DNA of 6,520 nucleotides from positions 1 through 6,520 of the forward strand of contig WGBZ01000117.1 of assembly GCA_015494035.1 (NCBI GenBank), given 5' to 3'. Origin of the DNA: Lysobacterales bacterium. GTDB lineage: Bacteria; Pseudomonadota; Gammaproteobacteria; Xanthomonadales; Marinicellaceae. The position numbers were made by a program, and so were the translations under genes. Numbering within the stretch: position 1 is the first letter of the stretch; the number at the start of each line of letters is the position of its first letter. Of this stretch, positions 1 through 5,461 are shown piece after piece. The notes below the pieces were generated by a model, which ran no database searches, was not told where the DNA came from, and was given only the letters and a program-made list of their open reading frames with translations.

Positions 1-1
1 C

Positions 2-400
2 AACTGGCGCGATGAGCAGGCCAAACGCCGCAACAAGCCGCGCCAGTGGATTTTGAAGAACCACGAACTGGAAGCCCTGGTGGAACGACAGCCCGGCAGC
101 ACAGCGGATTTGCTGGAGAAGTGCGGCCTCAATCAGGGGCTGGTCAAGCACCACGGCAGCAGCCTGCTGCAGCTGTTGGAAAACGCCTCAGCAATCGATC
201 CGGCGCTGTTGCCGCAACTGGCCCGGCTGGATGAAGCCGGCAACCGGCAGTTCGGCGCATTCCGGAAAACCCTGCAGGAAACCGCCGAGCGGCTGGACGT
301 ACCCGCTTCGCTGTTTGCCAGCACGCAGGAACTCAAACAGCTGGTGGCCACAGGCGGTTCGCTGGAAGACCTGCCGGGCTGGCAGTACACCGGCCAATAG
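2..400 (+). CDS. rnd: Ribonuclease D, C-terminal part (5' end outside window)
   Basis: The frame is open from the left edge and ends at TAG 398-400, leaving 132 residues. It begins NWRDEQAKRRNKPRQWILKN, the basic W-R-x-E-x-A-x3-N-x-PR-x-WIL block that closes the first half of the first HRDC domain in RNase D. It continues through a helical HRDC region and ends with a second HRDC-like domain and the typical terminal GW motif (LEDLPGWQYTGQ). RNase D is a cytoplasmic 3'-5' exoribonuclease that trims tRNA precursors. Its DEDD nuclease domain would lie upstream of this window, so catalytic residues cannot be checked. The TTG at 53 is an internal codon, not a start. The gene ends 20 bp before ribD with no terminator between, so read-through into the riboflavin operon is likely. 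The family call rests on remembered motifs. Confidence 0.82.
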   Translation, partial: NWRDEQAKRRNKPRQWILKNHELEALVERQPGSTADLLEKCGLNQGLVKHHGSSLLQLLENASAIDPALLPQLARLDEAGNRQFGAFRKTLQETAERLDVPASLFASTQELKQLVATGGSLEDLPGWQYTGQ

Positions 401-411
401 TCCATTCGCCT

Positions 412-415
412 GGAG
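412..415 (+). promoter_or_regulatory. Shine-Dalgarno GGAG for the GTG start of ribD
   Basis: GGAG lies 5 nt before GTG 421 in the short rnd-ribD gap. This favours GTG 421 over the in-frame ATG at 457, which has no such motif close by. The extra 12 residues also match the usual distance from the RibD N-terminus to the PNPRVGCV motif. Confidence 0.6.
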
Positions 416-420
416 CCTGC

Positions 421-1668
421 GTGAACGATTCTCACTTTGCCAGCGATCAGCAACACATGGCCGAAGCACTGGCCTTGGCGAGGCTGGGGCTGGCCAGCAC
501 CGACCCCAACCCGCGCGTGGGCTGCGTGATTGTGCGTGATAGCCGCGTGGTGGGCACGGGTTATCACCGGCGGGCCGGCGAAGCGCACGCGGAAGTGCAT
601 GCCTTGCGTGAGGCCGGCGAACAGGCGCGCGGGGCCACGGCTTACGTGACCCTGGAACCCTGCAGCCACCACGGGCGCACACCACCGTGTGCCGATGCTT
701 TGATTGCCGCGGGCATTGAGCGGGTGGTGGTGGCCATGGCCGATCCTTGCGACAAGGTGGCCGGTGCTGGTTTGCAACGGTTGCGTGAACACGGCATCGC
801 CGTGACCGAAGGCGTGCTGCGGGAACAGGCCGAAGCGCTCAGCCAGGGTTTTTTTCATCGCATGCGCACCGGCAAACCGTGGCTGCGCCTGAAACTGGCC
901 CAGTCCCTCGATGGCCGCAGCGCCATGGCCAATGGTGAGAGCCAGTGGATTACCGGTCCGGAGGCTCGCGCCAATGCGCAACTGTGGCGGGCCAGAAGCG
1001 CCGCCATCCTCACGGGCATTGGCACCGTGTTGGCCGATAACTGCCGTTTGACCGTGCGCCCGGAGCAGTTGCCCGAGCTGCTGCCTTTTGATGAGCAGCA
1101 CGACCAACCGTTGCGCGTGGTGCTGGATTCGCGCCTGCGCCTGCCAATGGATGCGGCACTGTTGCAGCAGCCCGGTCACACAGTGGTGCTGACAGGAGTG
1201 AAAAAAAACGCTCGCCAACAGTGGCTGGACAGTCTGTTGCATGAACACCCGGCACTGGCCGAAAAGGTTCGTGTGCTGGGCATGCCCACGGCTCCGGATG
1301 GTCGGCTGGATCTGGTCGCCGTGCGTGACTGGCTGGCCGCTGAATCCCTCAACGAAGTGCTGATTGAGGCCGGCGCCACCCTGGGCGGTGCCTGGCTGGC
1401 CGAGGAACTGGTGGATGAATTGCTGGTCTATACCGCACCGGTGCTGTTGGGCAGCCAGGCGCGACCGAGCGTCATGTTGCCTTTGCAGCACCTGGCCGAA
1501 AAACTGATACTGGATGTGCGCCAGCGCAGCCTGATGGGTCAGGATGAACTTTTACAAGCGCGGGTGCGGAAAAAGACTGGGCCGGCCGGGCCGGTAGAGG
1601 CACCCAACATGGCCCCGGAAACAGTGGCCGAAAGCGGAGACACAGCGACCCACCAGGAGAAAAACTGA
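421..1668 (+). CDS. ribD: Bifunctional RibD: pyrimidine deaminase / pyrimidine reductase
   Basis: RibD carries out steps two and three of the GTP branch of riboflavin synthesis in the cytoplasm: deamination of the diaminopyrimidine product of RibA, then NADPH-dependent reduction of its ribosyl group. The deaminase domain (about 1-145) shows PNPRVGCVIV (29-38), the zinc and catalytic motif H56-A-E58, and PCSHHGRTPPC with zinc ligands C81 and C90. The reductase domain (about 150-383) shows LKLAQSLDGR (157-166), GESQWIT (172-178), EAGATL (316-321) and VDELLVYTAPVLLGS (331-345). The start is GTG. At 415 residues it is longer than the roughly 370 of E. coli RibD. The excess is mostly a C-terminal tail (384-415) rich in Pro, Ala, Glu, Thr and Gly with no homology I recognise. 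The stop is 1 nt before ribE, and the tail's last codons contain the ribE ribosome binding site. It is the first biosynthetic gene of the operon. Confidence 0.96.
   Translation: MNDSHFASDQQHMAEALALARLGLASTDPNPRVGCVIVRDSRVVGTGYHRRAGEAHAEVHALREAGEQARGATAYVTLEPCSHHGRTPPCADALIAAGIERVVVAMADPCDKVAGAGLQRLREHGIAVTEGVLREQAEALSQGFFHRMRTGKPWLRLKLAQSLDGRSAMANGESQWITGPEARANAQLWRARSAAILTGIGTVLADNCRLTVRPEQLPELLPFDEQHDQPLRVVLDSRLRLPMDAALLQQPGHTVVLTGVKKNARQQWLDSLLHEHPALAEKVRVLGMPTAPDGRLDLVAVRDWLAAESLNEVLIEAGATLGGAWLAEELVDELLVYTAPVLLGSQARPSVMLPLQHLAEKLILDVRQRSLMGQDELLQARVRKKTGPAGPVEAPNMAPETVAESGDTATHQEKN
1655..1659 (+). promoter_or_regulatory. Shine-Dalgarno AGGAG for ribE inside the ribD tail
   Basis: AGGAG lies 10 nt before GTG 1670, within the last codons of ribD. 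It supports the GTG start of ribE, which also gives the family's invariant MFTGI N-terminus. Confidence 0.6.
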
Positions 1669-1669
1669 A

Positions 1670-2290
1670 GTGTTTACCGGCATTATTCAGGCCACCGGCC
1701 AGGTGATGGAGATACAGCCGATGGCAGGTGATCTGCGCCTGTCCATTGACGTTTCGGCCCTGTTGCCAGAAACGGAAATCCGCATTGGCGACAGCGTGGC
1801 CATCAATGGTATTTGCCTGACGGCAAAAAACGCCCCTGGCAATCAGCCGCCCGGCCAAGCGCCCGTGATGCTGGCCGATGTGTCGCGCGAAACCCTGGCC
1901 AAAACCACGCTGGGCCATTGGCAAGCCGGCCAGCGGGTGAACCTGGAGCCGGCCCTGAGACTGGGCGACCGGTTGGGCGGCCACCTGGTAACCGGTCACG
2001 TGGATGGATTGGCTCGGGTGACGCGGCGTGAAACCGATGCCCGTTCGTTACGCCTGCGTCTGCAGGCACCGGCGGATTTGGCCTGCTTTATTGCTGCCAA
2101 AGGTTCGGTGTGTCTGGATGGCGTCAGCCTGACGGTCAACGCCGTCAACGGCTCGGCATTCGAGGTCAATCTGGTGCCACACACGGCTGAAGTGACCACC
2201 TTGGGAGCGGTGCAAGAAGGCGATGCCATGAATCTGGAAATTGATACGCTGGCGCGCTACGTGGCACGCCTGCAGGAATGTCAGAATTAA
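1670..2290 (+). CDS. ribE: Riboflavin synthase (alpha chain)
   Basis: This enzyme dismutates two molecules of 6,7-dimethyl-8-ribityllumazine into riboflavin and the pyrimidine substrate that RibH reuses. The 206 residues match the family length (213 in E. coli) and form two similar lumazine-binding barrels. Barrel one starts with MFTGI (1-5), then SVAINGICLTA (42-52) with the conserved C49, and VSRETLAKTTLG (71-82). The GGHLVTGHVDG stretch (103-113) opens barrel two, followed by GSVCLDGVSLTVN (145-157), NLVPHTAEVTTLG (167-179) and NLEIDTLARYVARL (188-201). A short Pro/Gly-rich insert (about 54-64, NAPGNQPPGQA) lengthens the loop after the C49 motif compared with E. coli. The start is GTG. The 3' end overlaps the next gene by 13 nt. 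In E. coli nomenclature this protein is RibC; ribE is the usual name elsewhere. Confidence 0.95.
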   Translation: MFTGIIQATGQVMEIQPMAGDLRLSIDVSALLPETEIRIGDSVAINGICLTAKNAPGNQPPGQAPVMLADVSRETLAKTTLGHWQAGQRVNLEPALRLGDRLGGHLVTGHVDGLARVTRRETDARSLRLRLQAPADLACFIAAKGSVCLDGVSLTVNAVNGSAFEVNLVPHTAEVTTLGAVQEGDAMNLEIDTLARYVARLQECQN

Positions 2291-3453
2291 CGTTAGATTT
2301 AACAGGTAAGCACTTGAAACGAAACAAAAAAAGTACGGATTCCAACGGAGAATCACTGCACGGTACCGCCGAGTTGATCGATGAACTGCGCGCTGGTCGC
2401 ATGGTCATTCTTATGGATGATGAAGACCGGGAGAATGAAGGCGATCTGGTGATTGCGGCGGAAAAGGTGACGCCGGAAATCATCAATTTCATGGCCCGTG
2501 AAGCCCGCGGCCTGATCTGCCTGACTCTGACCCCCGAGCATTGCCAGAAGCTGGGTTTGCCCATGATGGTGCAGGACAATGGCCTGGGGCTGGGCACCAA
2601 CTTCACGGTTTCCATCGAAGCGGCCAGCGGCGTTACCACCGGCATTTCGGCCGCCGACCGCGCGCGCACCATCCAGGTGGCTGTCAGTCCCTCGGTCACG
2701 CCGGAAGATATCGTGACGCCCGGCCACGTTTTTCCACTGCGGGCCAAGCCCGGTGGTGTGTTGCAGCGAGCCGGCCATACCGAGGCCGGATGCGATCTGG
2801 CGCGTCTGGCCGGCTTTCAGCCAGCGTCAGTGATCGTGGAAATCATGAACGACGATGGCAGCATGGCGAGAAAGCCCGACCTGCTGAAATTCGCCCGCCA
2901 GCACGGCCTGAAAATTGGCACCATTGCTGACCTGATTCAGCACCGCATGTTGCACGAACAAACGGTGCACGAAGTGGAGCGCTTCCCTTTGAACACCGAG
3001 TTTGGCGAGTTTGAAGCGGTGCGCTTTGCCGATGAAGTCACGGGGCGTCAGCACCTGGCTCTGGTCAAGGGCGAGATTCAGGCAGAGGAGCCGACACTGG
3101 TGCGGGTGCATGCCGGCCATTGGTTGCGTGACCTGACCGGTGCCGAGGATGCGGTGCCTCACTGGACGTTCCGGCGTGCCTTGCGGCATATCCAGCAGGA
3201 CGGACAGGGCGTGGCGGTTTTGCTGGATGATGGCAAACGGGATTTTTCCAGAGAGCTGGATCAGCTTAAGCCAGCCAGACATTCCGCTCAGGATGGTGAC
3301 AAACCGGCCTCCCAGGCCTATCAGGACATTGGCATAGGTTCCCAGATCCTGCGCGCCCTGGGCGTGGGTAAAATGCGCCTGATGAGCCCGCCGTTACGCT
3401 TTCCGGCCCTTTCGGGATTCGGCCTTGAAATCACCCAATACGTGGAGTTATGA
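2278..3453 (+). CDS. ribBA: DHBP synthase fused to degenerate GTP cyclohydrolase II domain (RibBA/RibBX type)
   Basis: The N-terminal half makes 3,4-dihydroxy-2-butanone 4-phosphate from ribulose 5-phosphate for RibH. It has the acidic metal-binding loop DDEDRENEGD (47-56), GTNFTVSIEAASGVTTGISAADR (106-128), PGHVFPLRAKPGGVL (148-162), GHTEAG (166-171) and NDDGSMARKPDL (191-202). The C-terminal half (about 227-391) aligns by eye with GTP cyclohydrolase II, for example LALVKGEI...VRVHAGHWLRDL against the RibA pattern. It contains no cysteine at all and lacks HSECLTGD and RCDCG, so it cannot form the RibA zinc site. This matches the RibBX variant described in Proteobacteria, whose C-terminal domain lacks cyclohydrolase activity. 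Residues 1-30 are an AT-rich-encoded extension before the usual RibB start. ATG 2278 has AGGA directly against it and no proper spacing, so the start is uncertain; TTG 2314 or CTG 2356 are alternatives. The stop is 1 nt before ribH. Confidence 0.93.
   Translation: MSELTLDLTGKHLKRNKKSTDSNGESLHGTAELIDELRAGRMVILMDDEDRENEGDLVIAAEKVTPEIINFMAREARGLICLTLTPEHCQKLGLPMMVQDNGLGLGTNFTVSIEAASGVTTGISAADRARTIQVAVSPSVTPEDIVTPGHVFPLRAKPGGVLQRAGHTEAGCDLARLAGFQPASVIVEIMNDDGSMARKPDLLKFARQHGLKIGTIADLIQHRMLHEQTVHEVERFPLNTEFGEFEAVRFADEVTGRQHLALVKGEIQAEEPTLVRVHAGHWLRDLTGAEDAVPHWTFRRALRHIQQDGQGVAVLLDDGKRDFSRELDQLKPARHSAQDGDKPASQAYQDIGIGSQILRALGVGKMRLMSPPLRFPALSGFGLEITQYVEL
2347..2350 (+). promoter_or_regulatory. Possible internal Shine-Dalgarno in the ribBA extension
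   Basis: GGAG lies 5 nt before an in-frame CTG (2356) whose product would begin about 8 residues before the conserved RibB helix ELRAGRMVIL. CTG starts are rare, so this is only a candidate. It is noted because the upstream ATG 2278 lacks a well-spaced ribosome binding site. Confidence 0.2.
3444..3447 (+). promoter_or_regulatory. Shine-Dalgarno GGAG fixing the ribH start at ATG 3455
   Basis: GGAG is 7 nt before ATG 3455, inside the last codons of ribBA. It rules out the longer reading from TTG 3425, which would lie wholly within ribBA and add ten residues not seen in lumazine synthases. Confidence 0.75.
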
Positions 3454-3454
3454 C

Positions 3455-3940
3455 ATGAGTATCAATAAAATCATTGGCCAGTTTGGCGATTTTTCCACCA
3501 CTCGCGTGGTGCTGGTTTCTTCCCGTTTCAATGAGCTGGTGGTCAAGGGGCTGGTCGACGGTGCCATTGAAGCCCTGCGCCGTTTTGGGGTGGAGGACGC
3601 GCACATGTTGCAGGTTGAAGTCCCCGGGGCGCTGGAAATCCCCCTGGCCGCGCGCGAGGCCATAGACTACTTTGCCGCCGATGCAGTGATCGCTCTGGGG
3701 GCGGTCATTCGTGGCGAAACAGCCCATTTTGATTATGTTTGTGCTGAAAGTGCCGCCGGTTTGTCGCGGGTTTCGGCAGAATCCGGCTTGCCGGTCATCA
3801 ATGCCATTTTGACAGTGGACAACCTGGAGCAGGCCCTGGCCCGGGCCGGCAGCAAAGCCGGCAACAAGGGCAGCGAAGCGGCCCAGGTGGCTCTGGAAAT
3901 GGTGGACCTGTCCCGCCAGTTGACTCAAGCCGCGCCATGA
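3455..3940 (+). CDS. ribH: 6,7-dimethyl-8-ribityllumazine synthase
   Basis: RibH condenses the RibD-branch pyrimidine with the RibB product to form lumazine, the substrate of riboflavin synthase. Family members form pentamers or 60-mer capsids in the cytoplasm. The 161 residues are a normal length. Visible motifs are SRFNELVVKGLVDGA (23-37), the VPGALEIPLAA stretch (56-66), ALGAVIRGETAHFDYV (80-95) with the phosphate-binding RGET (86-89) and the catalytic H91, LTVDNLEQALARAG (119-132) with conserved R130, and GNKGSEAA (136-143). The gene starts 1 nt after ribBA and its TGA overlaps the ribA ATG (ATGA), pointing to coupled translation. In many proteobacteria nusB follows ribH; here ribA does. 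Confidence 0.96.
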   Translation: MSINKIIGQFGDFSTTRVVLVSSRFNELVVKGLVDGAIEALRRFGVEDAHMLQVEVPGALEIPLAAREAIDYFAADAVIALGAVIRGETAHFDYVCAESAAGLSRVSAESGLPVINAILTVDNLEQALARAGSKAGNKGSEAAQVALEMVDLSRQLTQAAP

Positions 3941-4635
3941 CAAAACGCGCTTCACCACCGGACCAGGAGCACGTGACGGCGCACGGTTCTGCCGACGGCG
4001 GAGCCTTCAGGCACGTGTCGTCGGCCCGCCTGCCCACGGCCTGGGGCGAATTCACCCTGCACGCGTTTGAAAACGCCGCAGGCCAGGAACACGTGGCGCT
4101 GACGGTGGGCAATGTGACCCACGAAAGCGGTTCGAACGAGCAGGAAAAAGTGACCGCACCCGTGCTCAGTCGCATTCACTCCGAATGCCTCACCGGCGAT
4201 GCCCTGTTCAGCTTGCGTTGCGACTGCGGCGCACAGTTGCAGCGGGCCATGCAACAACTGGCCGAAGCTGGCCGGGGCATTCTGTTTTACCTGCGTCAGG
4301 AAGGACGTGGCATCGGACTGGTCAACAAGGTGCGCGCCTACCACCTGCAGGACGCCGGAGCGGACACGGTGGAAGCCAACCAACACCTGGGTTTCGATGC
4401 CGATTTGCGCTCCTATGACGCCGTGGCCGATATCTGTCGCCATTTCGGCATCACCCAACTGGCCTTGATGACAAACAATCCGGCCAAGGTGGAAGCGCTG
4501 CAGCGTCTTGGTATTCAGGTGCCGGTGCGCCTGCCCATCGAGATTCAGGCCAATACCCACAACCGGAACTACCTGCAAACCAAGGCCGACAAAATGCGTC
4601 ACTTGTTGCAAACAGTCCCCAAACCCCCACGCTGA
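3937..4635 (+). CDS. ribA: GTP cyclohydrolase II
   Basis: RibA opens the imidazole ring of GTP, releasing formate and pyrophosphate, in the first committed step of the GTP branch. All hallmark residues are present: HSECLTGDALFSLRCDCG (81-98) with zinc ligands C84, C95 and C97; YLRQEGRGIGLVNKVRAY (118-135) with the conserved Y135; DTVEANQHLGFDADLR (143-158) ending in R158; and MTNNPAKVEALQRLGI (178-193). Two departures from E. coli RibA are seen: about 21 extra N-terminal residues and a 10-residue insertion near 62-72 (HESGSNEQEK). ATG 3937 overlaps the ribH stop as ATGA and needs no separate ribosome binding site if translation is coupled. In-frame GTG 3973 (AGGAG 3 nt upstream) or GTG 4015 would give a more standard length, so the start is uncertain. 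This intact enzyme supplies the activity that the C-terminal half of the ribBA product must lack. Confidence 0.95.
   Translation: MTKRASPPDQEHVTAHGSADGGAFRHVSSARLPTAWGEFTLHAFENAAGQEHVALTVGNVTHESGSNEQEKVTAPVLSRIHSECLTGDALFSLRCDCGAQLQRAMQQLAEAGRGILFYLRQEGRGIGLVNKVRAYHLQDAGADTVEANQHLGFDADLRSYDAVADICRHFGITQLALMTNNPAKVEALQRLGIQVPVRLPIEIQANTHNRNYLQTKADKMRHLLQTVPKPPR
3965..3969 (+). promoter_or_regulatory. Possible alternative Shine-Dalgarno for ribA (GTG 3973)
   Basis: AGGAG lies 3 nt before an in-frame GTG that would remove 12 of the non-conserved N-terminal residues of RibA. The spacing is shorter than ideal. It competes with the ATGA-coupled ATG at 3937. Confidence 0.3.
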
Positions 4636-4712
4636 TTGCCATTTTTCTCCGAGCATTTTCCTGTGACGGGTCAAAAGCCAGGCTCGTGGCAGTCAATTCT
4701 CCACAGGTGTCC

Positions 4713-4741
4713 TTGATACTACCGGCTGCCTGTTAGACAAT
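4713..4741 (+). promoter_or_regulatory. Candidate sigma70 promoter of the redoxin gene
   Basis: TTGATA (4713-4718, 5 of 6 to consensus) and GACAAT (4736-4741, 4 of 6) are separated by exactly 17 bp. Transcription would begin near 4748, leaving a leader of about 36 nt that contains the strong ribosome binding site GGAGGAA. It lies in the 148-bp gap after ribA, where I see no convincing rho-independent terminator, so riboflavin operon read-through is also possible. Confidence 0.5.
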
Positions 4742-4770
4742 CCCAGCGGATACCATTACGCACTGAGGCT

Positions 4771-4777
4771 GGAGGAA
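4771..4777 (+). promoter_or_regulatory. Strong Shine-Dalgarno GGAGGAA of the redoxin gene
   Basis: GGAGGAA is 6 nt before ATG 4784, the best ribosome binding site in the window. It fixes that start over the second ATG at 4793 (residue M4). Confidence 0.7.
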
Positions 4778-4783
4778 CCAAGC

Positions 4784-5350
4784 ATGGTAAGAATGACCAC
4801 ACCGCCGGTGGAAACTGGCCAGAAACTGCCCGATTTTGAGCTGCCTGGCGTGGATGGCCAGCACTGGTCGGTGCAAAAGGCCATGGGAGAAAACGGCCTG
4901 GTGGTGATGTTTATCTGTAACCATTGCCCGTACGTCAAGTCCATTCAGGAGCGCTTGGTGGACGATTGCAAAACCCTGCAAGCCATGGGGGTCAACTGCC
5001 TGGCCATTATGTCCAATGACCCGGCGGATTATCCCGAAGACTCGTTTGAAAACATGAAAAAGGTGGCCCGGGAAAAAGGCTATCCTTTTCCTTATGTGAT
5101 GGACCAAGACCAGCAGGTGGCCAAAGCCTGGGGCGCGGTGTGCACACCGGAATTTTTCGGTCTGGACCGAGAAGGGCGCGTGCAATACCGCGGTCGGCTG
5201 GATGCCGCAGGCAAGGACGCAGCTGCCACGGGCCTGCGCCGTGACCTGGTGGAAGCCATGCGTGAGCTGGTGCAAACCGGTGCCATCACCAGCCCTCAGT
5301 GGCCCAGCATGGGCTGCTCCATCAAATGGAAAGAAAATCCAGAAAACTGA
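4784..5350 (+). CDS. Thioredoxin-fold redoxin, peroxiredoxin-like (CNHCPYVK family)
   Basis: The product is a 188-residue AhpC/TSA-Redoxin fold protein with no signal peptide or membrane segment, so probably cytoplasmic. It opens with the typical LPDFELPGVDG (15-25), followed by a strand leading into FICNHCPYVK (43-52). C45-N-H-C48 occupies the thioredoxin CxxC position, and T121-P122 in VCTPEFFGLD looks like the cis-proline loop facing it. Further cysteines are C62, C72, C120 and C178. This pattern fits the peroxiredoxin-like subgroup that keeps both CxxC cysteines rather than a classical peroxiredoxin, which has a T-x-x-C peroxidatic site. A thiol reductase or peroxidase role is likely, but the substrate is unknown. 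It seems to be its own transcription unit, with a promoter before it and a candidate terminator after it. No functional link to riboflavin synthesis or parE is visible. Confidence 0.85.
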   Translation: MVRMTTPPVETGQKLPDFELPGVDGQHWSVQKAMGENGLVVMFICNHCPYVKSIQERLVDDCKTLQAMGVNCLAIMSNDPADYPEDSFENMKKVAREKGYPFPYVMDQDQQVAKAWGAVCTPEFFGLDREGRVQYRGRLDAAGKDAAATGLRRDLVEAMRELVQTGAITSPQWPSMGCSIKWKENPEN

Positions 5351-5356
5351 TGCCGG

Positions 5357-5386
5357 GCTGGGTATCTGGCACTGCTCAGCTTTTTT
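5357..5386 (+). terminator. Candidate rho-independent terminator after the redoxin gene
   Basis: GCTGGG (5357-5362) can pair with CTCAGC (5375-5380) with one G-U pair around a 12-nt loop. Six Ts (5381-5386) follow at once. The stem is short and only moderately GC-rich, so termination may be partial. Confidence 0.45.
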
Positions 5387-5422
5387 GACCAGGCTATGAT
5401 TCAGGCCCATACTATTCGAACT

Positions 5423-5457
5423 GGTGAGAAGCCATGGTTCGACCTGATGGCTTCACC
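5423..5457 (+). repeat. Inverted repeat (hairpin) abutting the miniature element
   Basis: GGTGA (5423-5427) pairs with TCACC (5453-5457). After a 2-nt bulge, AGCCAT (5430-5435) pairs with ATGGCT (5447-5452). The loop contains GGT-TCG-ACC, which can close further. There is no T-run after it in the present sequence, but the miniature element begins right beyond it. It may be an old terminator, an operator or an unrelated repeat. An imperfect direct repeat (TTCGAACTGGTG 5415-5426, TTCGACCTGATG 5438-5449) lies inside it. Confidence 0.6.
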
Positions 5458-5461
5458 CTAA
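5458..5461 (+). repeat. Left copy of target site duplication CTAA
   Basis: CTAA directly precedes the left terminal inverted repeat and recurs directly after the right one at 5623-5626. The sequence fits the CTAR target duplicated by IS5-group elements. Confidence 0.75.

Noticed and set aside
340..347. Chi-like octamer GCTGGTGG (also at 3535-3542)
   Set aside because: Both copies are coding sequence made of common Leu-Val codons. Two chance hits are expected in GC-rich + strand genes and give no evidence of function here.
401..420. FMN riboswitch before ribD or ribBA
   Set aside because: The rnd-ribD gap is only 20 bp and the region before ribBA is ribE coding sequence. The conserved RFN-element blocks are not visible in either place.
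133..1491. Long open frame (452 codons) on the - strand across rnd and ribD
   Set aside because: It lies antisense to two confidently identified genes, its translation is low-complexity (rich in Gln, His, Gly and Arg) with no recognisable motif, and GC-rich coding sequence commonly leaves such antisense frames open.
1582..1618. GC-rich inverted repeats in the ribD tail as a transcription attenuator
   Set aside because: The perfect palindrome leaves a 1-nt loop, the alternative pairing with 1611-1618 is imperfect, and no T-run follows. It is as easily explained by Gly/Pro codons in GC-rich DNA.
3425..3454. Upstream TTG start for ribH adding ten residues
   Set aside because: It lies inside ribBA, has no ribosome binding site, and the residues are not seen in lumazine synthases. 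ATG 3455 has GGAG 7 nt upstream.
4641..4696. Rho-independent terminator after ribA (T-run at 4642-4646, GCCA/TGGC stem at 4677-4690)
   Set aside because: The T-run has no stem before it and the stem has only 4 bp with no T-run after it, so neither makes a terminator.
3952..5410. Open - strand frames antisense to ribA (240 codons) and to the redoxin gene (225 codons)
   Set aside because: Both mirror real genes on the + strand and show no protein family signature.
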